A DNA stretch of 64,000 nucleotides from Sepiola atlantica (Eukaryota; Mollusca; Cephalopoda; Sepiida; Sepiolidae), in assembly GCA_963556195.1 (NCBI GenBank), contig OY744519.1, forward strand, positions 35,118,801 through 35,182,800, in the 5' to 3' direction. The stretch's first letter is position 1. Every line of letters starts with the position of its first letter. The position numbers and the translations under genes were made by a program. Shown piece by piece: positions 56,270-64,000 of the stretch. Under the pieces are notes generated by a model that saw nothing but the letters and a program-made list of their open reading frames with translations, did not search any database and was not told where the DNA came from.

Positions 56270-56272
<3 letters not shown>

Positions 56273-56345
<73 letters not shown>

Positions 56346-56369
56346 TACACACATACACACATACACACG

Positions 56370-56445
<76 letters not shown>
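56273..56445. repeat. (TA)n, (CA)n, (TA)n microsatellite
   Basis: Two TA tracts of about 65 bp separated by CACATA-rich DNA. Confidence 0.95.
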
Positions 56446-56447
<2 letters not shown>

Positions 56448-58160
56448 TCAGTTCATATTATATTCCAATAACGATGGTTTTATTTTATTATTTCTATTTT
56501 TAACATTTCCAAAAAACATAACATTTCTGTGAGATATATTTTTACGGGCCGTTTCATTAGATATAATTAACATTGTACCATCGGTTTCTAGCCTGGAGCG
56601 GACTCAAATCGAAAAATAGTATTTTTGTAAGTTTATTTATATTTACTAGCACATAGATGCTCCCTTCGGTCGTATATTTTTGCTTGTTGTTTTAAGTTAC
56701 ATATTAGATACATTACATTTTAAACTAAGTAAAAGGTAACCGCAGGGAAAGTTTTTAAAAAACAAAATCTTTAAATTCTCTTCGATAAATAGAAGAAAGT
56801 TGTTAACTGGAAGTTATTAAATTGTTTCAGAAGACGGCGTAACAAAATCTATATTTGGCGAACCTATAGATGCCCCATTGTCCAGTTTAAAATCTTGAAT
56901 TTAATTGGACAAAAATAAATTAAAATAAATAATTAGATATAAAATCTGATCAACTAAAAATAATATCCATGATGGAACCATTCATCTTTCTGGAATTTAA
57001 GTCATGTAAGTTCATACTTGAGAATAATTATGCGAACCTATCGTTTATAATAGTTAGCATTTTAAACTAAACACATTTTCGTATTAAACTTTTATATGAA
57101 TATGACATTTTTCTTATTTATTATTTATAAAATTAAACAATTTGAATCAATAAATTTGTACTTTAAAACTTTATAAACGTTTTAATAAAAAATCAAAGTA
57201 AATATATCATTTTTGAGCGACTCGTACGATAAATCTCAAAGAATGTGTTGTTTACATGTTATTAATCAAATAACGCACCCTTTTCTTGTGCCCATCTCTC
57301 TCTCTTTTCTCTCTCTTCCCTTTTCTTTCTATCTCTTTTTCTCTTTCTCTCTCTTTCTCTCTCTCTCTCTCTTTCTCTCTTTCTCTCCTAAATATGACGT
57401 CATGTTTACACCTGTGGATTTCTTGAAATATAACTTTCTGTGCGTTCGAAATTTATATTTAATAATCAGAGGACGGATAACCAACTGTTGGAGTGGACGC
57501 CGGCTGTTCCATCATATTCCATTACAATTTAATTTAATTACCTAACCCAATTATATAGATTAAAAACACAATGTATCTAATTAATTCAATTTATAATGGT
57601 ATTTAGATTATTATCGAGGAAAATATTTTAAATACATCTGGAACTCTGAAAAAAACAATCATTGGCGTATATTTGCGAATATAAATTTATTAGAAGCTTT
57701 AAAACAAATTAATTATGTAAATTTGATAACGTGTGATGTTTTGGGATGTTTTATAATCGGTACAGATACAGGAGCTAATAGGTAGATATGAAAAGAGAGC
57801 GATCAAAACTAATAATATAGTTTCGGCTTCAGACAGTCAGTCAGACAGATACATAATCTCCATTATTTATAGATAAACAAATCACTACTAAGCTATCTCC
57901 AGCTATATTTGATCGCAGAGGAAGCGGCAGGTCATTCTAGGAAAATTTCGCCTTTTAAAAAATGTTTTTTTTGTCTTCTTGTATTTAATTATATCCTGTA
58001 TTTAATTAGTGGAGAAGGGTCTTTCCGCAAAAGACTTCTAAAAAGGGTTTTGGAAAAATTATAAATAGGAAAAAAAGAATAAAAGTTATAGGGGCGGACA
58101 AAAACAAAAGTAAAACAAGGAAAATGATAATAAAAAAAATTAATGGCCCATCTCTTAATA
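56446..58160. other. Long AT-rich unassigned stretch
   Basis: A CT-rich run at 57290-57390 is the only simple feature. Words like 'cacatagatgctcccttcgg' (56648) and 'cctatagatgccccattg' (56864) hint at one dispersed repeat with two ends. No coding signal. Confidence 0.4.
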
Positions 58161-58165
58161 TATAG

Positions 58166-58300
58166 TCTATGGCACAATCACGTTGACACACCGGTTCCCG
58201 TTAGATCACTGAAGTTAAGCGGTGTTGAGCCTGGCCAGTACTAAATGGGTGACCATTTGGGAATACCAGGTGCTGTATGTGCTCTCTGCTTATCACGGCA
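58166..58300 (+). mobile_element. 5S rRNA-derived SINE, best-preserved copy
   Basis: Follows 5S rRNA closely: 'gtctatggcacaatcacgtt', 'cccgttagatcactgaagtt', 'aagcggtgttgagcctggcc', 'gggtgaccatttgggaatac', 'caggtgctgtatg'. The internal pol III promoter boxes are recognisable. After about 120 bp it departs from 5S and continues as unrelated sequence ('gcattgtttcctgtcgtc'), so it is a SINE and not a 5S gene. Confidence 0.88.
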
Positions 58301-58546
58301 TTGTTTCCTGTCGTCTTGTACTACTACTTGCCATTGGAATCAAGCAATGCCGACTCAAGAGAGCGGTTGTCAGTGATTGCGCAACCCCTGCAATTACAAA
58401 TTCACGCGCAGGCACTCGTACGTCGAAATCGACGGGAGAGAGTCCATAATGCATTCTGGGAGTTGATCTCTAAGGCATATTTTATAGGCTTATTTTCTAT
58501 CGTCGCGTACTTGCATCTCTCACATTTTTCTCCAGTAAAATAAATA

Positions 58547-58608
58547 TAGCCAAATTGAAGAGCTATGATACAGCGAAACTGTCTGTCTGTGGATGGCTAT
58601 ATATACAC
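58547..58608 (+). mobile_element. Hammerhead-like SINE, 3' part
   Basis: AGCC (stem I) ... TTGAAGA (58555-58561), hairpin GCTATGATACAGC (58562-58574), GAAAC (58575-58579), 'tgtctgtctgtgga', GGCT closing stem I. Head not seen. Confidence 0.6.
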
Positions 58609-58773
58609 CCTTCCCTTAAACCTGTTAAGCACTGTGGTTAATGATATCGCCTGCTACTATTTAACGTAATGCAAAGCTCTTTCCAAAAAAACAAATAAAG
58701 CACTGTTAAGTAGTGGTCAATATTTATATAAAAAAAACAGTGTAGATATCATTTACCAACAACGCCTGTCCCG

Positions 58774-58910
58774 TTGCCTAGTTGTTAGAGCTACCGACTA
58801 TTGACTGAATAATTGTAAGTTCGATCCCTGGTTCGGGATGAATGCTAGTCTAGCCGCACTGAATAGCTGTGATACGGCGAAACAGTCTATCTGTATGTGA
58901 CTGTATATTT
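58774..58910 (+). mobile_element. tRNA-headed SINE with near-complete hammerhead fold
   Basis: A-box-like TTGCCTAGTTGTTAGAG (58774-58790) and B-box-like AGTTCGATCCC (58818-58828) are followed by stem I CGCA (58855-58858), CTGAATA (58859-58865), stem II GCTGT/ACGGC (58866-58878), GAAA (58879-58882), stem III CAG/CTG (58883-58893), TA, and stem I TGTG (58896-58899). All helices pair, but CTGAATA differs from CTGATGA at two core positions, so cleavage is unlikely. This is the clearest short single-unit form of the family (about 140 bp). Confidence 0.75.
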
Positions 58911-59003
58911 TTTAATTTCTTTAAATTAATACAAAATATGGGTTAATAGCTCAATAGCGTATATGTTATTGGAGCTCAAAATACAATAATTTGATAATTG
59001 TTA

Positions 59004-59006
<3 letters not shown>

Positions 59007-59061
<55 letters not shown>

Positions 59062-59068
59062 GTGTGTG
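59007..59068. repeat. (TA)n(TG)n microsatellite
   Basis: TA tract ending in GTGTGTG. Confidence 0.95.
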
Positions 59069-59085
59069 TGGATTTAGGCATCATT

Positions 59086-59687
59086 TTCTCATTAATGCAC
59101 ACATTGTTAAAAATTACAGAATTTGTCTGTTTAATTATATATTTTTTTATTTTTTCAATTTTTCTAGTGGTCTTTTTTGTATTAAAATCGGTTTCACAGG
59201 TTTCACAGAAAAAATAAAATTTTAAAAAGACAACGGAGAAACGGGCATAGAACGTTTTTTCGCATTGTTTCAGGAAGTCGTTGACGATTAAAATTCAAAA
59301 AGGCTGGATGAACTCACAGAAAAAAATCGCATTACGTTAAGAATTTTAAAATGTTACCACTGGTTTAATATGCGATGTTGTTAATTTTAGGTTGTTGCGT
59401 TTTTGTGAAGATAGCTTTCAGTATTTAAAATTTTAAAAAATTGGTTTCGGAATGTATAATTCTAGTGTTGTTAACTACATTTTTTCTTAAATCAGAGGGA
59501 GGGCAGTTATGTTTTTGTAGATGTTGGTAAATTGGGCTATAGTTTACAAGATGCATGGTGAGACGGCGGGATCGAGTAGTGCTTATAAAACCAATATATA
59601 TCTATATCTATATATACATATATATGTTGGCGTGGGGGAGATACCTGCTAATACACATACTAACAATAAGTGTTCTTACACACACAC

Positions 59688-59729
<42 letters not shown>

Positions 59730-60055
59730 GTAAATAAATTTTGGAAGAAAAATAGACCAGAATGTTAAATTACAAAATATTTTCTTAAAAAGCTAGTTAC
59801 ATGTTGGAATACGTCATACTAAATGGTTTCGTTCCATACAGCATTCAGCAATGACTCTTCAACCCTCTTTTCGAACTAAAGCTGTTCCACTTTGCTGTTT
59901 TTACAGAACATTTAAGGTATTTGAACAGATACGTTATCTTTACTCTAAAAGGAAACTCTTACATTTATTATAATCTATAATTATCACTGGTAGCCTTATA
60001 ATTAATAAAGGTTGAAGAGGAATGCCTATAAATATGACTATAAATGCTGAATATA
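59086..60055. other. Unassigned; (CA)n(TA)n at 59678-59727
   Basis: Only the microsatellite is recognised. Confidence 0.4.
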
Positions 60056-60059
60056 GCAA

Positions 60060-61765
60060 TTTCGAGATAGAACTATCGTCAAAAGTCGCTTGATTTTTCG
60101 TTTACAAAATTCGCAAAAAAGTTGAATGCTTATGATGAAGGGTTATCACCATTACCAAAATGTAAGAAATATTTAAGACAGAGGGCTGAATTAGGAGACC
60201 TGGATTTACTTGGCAATACAGCACACCGCTAGTGGTAATCCTCAGAAGATTCATGAGATCGATTGCAAAAAGCAAAATAATGTGCCAAAAGGAACAATTT
60301 GAAATGTTATCCATAAAGATATCACATACAAGTCTTATGTGACGAGTAAAGGTTATTTTTCATCAGAAAAGGTAAAAGTAAATAGAACAATTGCACAAGT
60401 TTCCCGGGACACAATTTAGAAATAGAACCATTTTAAAAAGTCGCTTGACCTTTCGTTCAGAAAGAGTAAACGGCTTAGGGTAGAAACGTATTTACCTTGC
60501 CAATTCGTAAGAGACATTAATAAACATATTGATTGCATTGAAACATCTGAATCTATTAGGCAAGTACGACACACCGTTGGTGGAAACCCTAGAAAATCCA
60601 TGAAGTCGATTACAAAAGAAAACAGTGTGTGTCACTATGAATAATGTGAAATTCTGTCCATAAAAATATCAGGAATAAATCTTATGTGATGAGTAAAGGT
60701 CATTTTCGTCAGAAGACTAAAGAAACCATCGCATGAACAAGGATCTCAATTATTTAGCTAACTATGTATCGAGTGTAGTTAACGAACACACTCGTACAAC
60801 TAAATAATATCCAAAAGGTCTCCACGATAAGAGCAATTTCCAATTTGAACAAACACCACAAAATCGTAACATGTAAGCGATTCATATCTTACATTAAAGG
60901 ATCACGGAATGCAGAAATGGCTGGCTGGAAAGTTTTATGACAACATGACTCCTAACATTTGACTTCCTAGCTCCTCAGATCTCAATCTTTTAGCCAACTA
61001 TTTATGGAGTGTAACTAAGAAAAACGTTAACGAACACACTCGTACAACTAAATAATATCCAAAAGGTCTCCACGATAAAGGCAATTTCTAATAGTAACAA
61101 ACACCACAAAATCGTAACATGTAAGCGATTCATATATTACATTAAAGCCGTTAGCGAACCTGAAAGTGGCTTCAATGAATAAAATTACAAAACAATATAT
61201 TTATTTTTATCCCCAATAACTTTTTCCACAAAAAGTCATCAATTTCTAACTCATCTTTGTGTACGCATAAATCTTAGGCTTATGATGAGAACGTATCTCC
61301 ATTACTTAATAGTAAGAATCATTCTAGATACGCTGATAACATTAAAACAAATTAATTTATTCGGCAATTACTGCACACCGTAGGTGTTAATCATAGAAGA
61401 TCCATACATTTGATTGCAAAAAAACATTGTGTTCAGAAAGAAGCATAATATTATCTACAAACACATCCGATACAAGTCTTTTGTGATGTGTAAAAGTCAT
61501 TTACGTCAGATAAGGCGAATGACTACTACACGAAGTTCGCGAAACGCAGAAATAGATGGGGGAAAATATTCATGATCTCAATCCTTTGGACTACTATGTA
61601 TGGAGCGTAGTTGATAAAAAATTAATGAGAACCACCATAACACTAAATTATCCCTAAGAGTCTCCACAGAGTATGTTCAATATGAACAGGGAAAACCTGA
61701 CCCTAACAAGTAGGTGATTCATGCCTCACATAAAAAAAGATTTCAATAGATACAATTGCAAAACA
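60060..61765 (+). mobile_element. Array of mariner-type deletion derivatives
   Basis: N-terminal transposase words recur three times in different states: VIHKDITYKSYVTSKG at about 60307, VHKNIRNKSYVMSKGHF at about 60656, and IYKHIRYKSFVMCKSHL at about 61448. C-terminal words also recur: 'LNYLANYVSSVVNEHTRTTK' from about 60752, 'LNLLANYLWSVTKKNVNEHT' from about 60985, and 'DLNPLDYYVWSVVDKK' from about 61577. The middle, catalytic part is missing in each. The segments 60780-60900 and 61025-61145 are nearly identical. This indicates several non-autonomous copies, with similar internal deletions, arranged in tandem. No intact terminal repeats were confirmed. Confidence 0.65.
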
Positions 61766-61981
61766 ATATATGTATTCTTATCCTAAAATTCTTTTTCAGT
61801 TATATGTTTCTAAGTAAATGTTGTGTACGTATACGTCTCTCCTCAAATACGTTTTATATTACTGAGACCCTTCAGATGGCTAAACTCTCAACTGAAATAT
61901 AATTTATATTGGAATTATGACATGCGAATTATAGGCAAATCCCATAAATTGAACAGACTCCTTATATTTGAAGCAATAATT

Positions 61982-62202
61982 TATAGTGTGTTAATTGAGA
62001 TGTAGCTCTACAAAATTCAACCTTTTATAGTGTGTTAATTGAGATGTAGCTCTACAAAATTCAACCTTTTATAGTGTGTTAATTGAGATGTAGCTCTACA
62101 AAATTCAACCTTTTATAGTGTGTTAATTGAGATGTAGCTCTACAAAATTCAACCTTTTATAGTGTGTTAATTGAGATGTAGCTCTACAAAAGTCAACCTT
62201 TT
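61982..62202. repeat. 44-bp tandem repeat, five units
   Basis: 'tatagtgtgttaattgagat' begins at 61982, 62026, 62070, 62114 and 62158; units are almost identical (one A-to-G in the last). A 60-codon frame (61823-62005) runs into the first unit only. Confidence 0.97.
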
Positions 62203-63230
62203 CCAAACACTTAAAAGTGTTTTCATGCCAGGTCGCTCTTTGCACTGTTTCTAAAGAGTTCAAAGTTGAGGCAGTATTATGTACCTGTGATTAGCCTAGT
62301 AGTCCTTTATTTTTTTCCTAATGAATCACAACATATAAAGGCTAAAAGGCACTCAAAGGAAAGTGTTAATAAGATGGGTAGATTGACAGTTGAATGCTAT
62401 AGTGAGAGAATTATAAATAAGGAACAAAATGAACAAACATTAGATTTCAAGATGACAACGTTGTAGCCTCGATTTTCCACAGATTGGAGATTTTTGAAAG
62501 GAGCTCTAGTACGACGGGAAGCATACCCTTACAAATGTCAAATATACACGTACGCATATCTATTTCACAAGACTATTGATAGATTTTAACTGAAAACTAC
62601 CTGTCAACACATATACATATATAAGAGAGCTTGAGTGCATATTAGACACAAACGTTGAGTGTCTTTTGTCTCTCTATACAGTGGTTTATCAGGATTCCTG
62701 GCATAATGATACTTCGCCATACAAGTAAATCCTGACTTAATATTCAAAATAACGTACTATTTCAAGCGCAAAAATGATCCCTCTGCAAAGCTGCACATTT
62801 GCTCACACAATAACTGGTGAACCTCATCTTTGTGGTGCTACCTCAATAAACAACACTAAGCTGGATTCTCCACCAGACCAGATGATGACGGGTCCTAAAA
62901 TCAGGCAAAACTAAGAAAAAACGCAAGAAAGAAACAGTTAAATGATCAATTCGGGGAGAGTAAAATTAATATTCTCGACTATTTTACTAACTCAAGGGTT
63001 AAGAGGAAGGGACCAGCTTTAATGAGCACTCGGATATATGTGTATCTCATGAGGAAATCAAGTGTTAGCACTAGGTAGGGGACCCTTTATTTCTGAGAGC
63101 TAACTCATCTAAAATAAAATAAAAAAGATAAGAATATAGACACACGTACATATAAACACATATACACACATGAAAGCTAACTATAGACAAACGCAAGTAT
63201 TTATAGACATAAATATATATATTTGACCTA
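62203..63230. other. Unassigned sequence
   Basis: The 66-codon frame at 62266-62466 shows no domain. No repeat recognised. Confidence 0.4.
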
Positions 63231-63232
63231 TC

Positions 63233-63290
63233 TCAGCATTTGCTGCAGTTTCATGAATATGCATTCATCAGGAGTGATTTTGATATTAAT
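63233..63290 (-). mobile_element. Penelope-like fragment with hammerhead-like motif
   Basis: Minus strand: CTGATGA (63271-63265), hairpin ATG...CAT, GAAAC (63252-63248), 'tgcagcaaatgctgag'. The conserved boxes are intact but stem I is not evident. Confidence 0.45.
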
Positions 63291-63549
63291 CCTAAACGAT
63301 ATTTGAATTAAAAATTCAAATCAGAATTTGAATATCCCGTTCAACTGTAGCATTTCGTTAAATATTTGATGATTGCATATTAATGGAATTGCAGTAAAGT
63401 GTTGTGATAAATCAACTTAATTATGTAATGTTGCTGTACAGTTTATCTAAACAGATATTGAGCCCTTTAGACCTACAGTAGTCAGCTCTTTTCATTCAGT
63501 TGTTTTCCAGAATTTATGTCTGAGCTATTGCTTTTGATAAGTTAATTAT

Positions 63550-63552
<3 letters not shown>

Positions 63553-63592
<40 letters not shown>
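63553..63592. repeat. (TA)n microsatellite
   Basis: TA dinucleotide. Confidence 0.95.
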
Positions 63593-63594
<2 letters not shown>

Positions 63595-63729
63595 TTAGAA
63601 AATTAATAAGTAAAAAATAAGTAAGAAAAATCCAAATCGTCTTAGAAACGATCGTACACCTAATTATTGTTGGTTTGGAATTCTTGGAACTGAAATAAAT
63701 AGTGTCATATATTTTTTTATCTCAACTTA

Positions 63730-63838
<109 letters not shown>

Positions 63839-64000
63839 GGTACATGTCTAGTGTTAGATGAAAAATAAACAATAAAACTGATCGATCGTAAGTCATACAG
63901 CAATTAATTTTTTATTTCCATCGTAAATCATGCAAAAGCTAATTATAGTTGTTTTATTTAAACACAATAGATTACTGCGTCCGCTGGAGATACCCGGGTT

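Noticed and set aside
62640..62700. Penelope-like motif
   Set aside because: CTGATAA and a weak GAAAC-like word are too far apart and unpaired.

Overview
This 64 kb window reads as non-coding, repeat-saturated animal DNA, most likely from a mollusc and probably a cephalopod such as an octopus. That assignment is an inference from the style of the LINE, the tRNA-, 5S- and U2-headed SINEs, Penelope-like pieces, mariner/Tc1 remnants and very many (TA)n tracts; no host marker gene confirms it. I found no convincing host protein-coding gene. Nearly every reading frame over 60 codons is either a transposon fossil or a translated microsatellite.

Layout. 0-5 kb: a Penelope-like inverted repeat, a hammerhead-like SINE, a U2-headed SINE and a GC-richer block. 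6-10 kb: a tRNA-SINE and two decayed mariner-type transposase genes separated by (TA)n and G/C-rich DNA. 10.8-14.5 kb: a nearly full-length LINE on the minus strand (endonuclease plus reverse transcriptase, few lesions). 14.8-19 kb: microsatellites, a 127-bp tandem repeat, an RTE-like LINE fragment and a 610-bp palindrome. 19-24 kb: a U2-SINE, a Penelope palindrome with a reverse transcriptase motif, and hammerhead-like SINEs. 24.7-27.8 kb: a 5S-SINE, two related Tc1 ends, a mariner MITE and a Tc1 transposase. 30-33 kb: LINE 3' fragments and a 5S-SINE. 37-41.7 kb: a cluster of hammerhead ribozyme elements, a 300-bp palindrome and a 27-bp minisatellite. 42.6-51.5 kb: U2-SINE/38-bp satellite composites, a TIR element, a Penelope palindrome, a second LINE, and an old satellite carrying a solo LTR with a target-site duplication. 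52-56 kb: CA-rich DNA and more U2-SINEs. 58-62 kb: a 5S-SINE, hammerhead-like SINEs, a mariner deletion-derivative array and a 44-bp tandem repeat.

The most interesting system is a family of short elements with a tRNA-like (pol III-type) head followed directly by a type I hammerhead ribozyme core. At 40707-41212 (minus strand) there are one and a half 338-bp units with two apparently intact hammerheads. A third copy at 37440-37489 shows a compensatory change in stem II. Six or seven more dispersed, decayed SINE copies keep a covarying stem II between a CTGATGA-like box and a GAAAC-like box. This architecture resembles Schistosoma SINE-like hammerhead elements and animal retrozymes; whether it is already described for this lineage I cannot tell from the sequence.

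The second notable family is a dispersed repeat whose 5' end matches the 5' end of U2 snRNA. It occurs on both strands and is twice joined to the same 38-bp satellite. Everything was read by eye; coordinates of decayed repeats are approximate.
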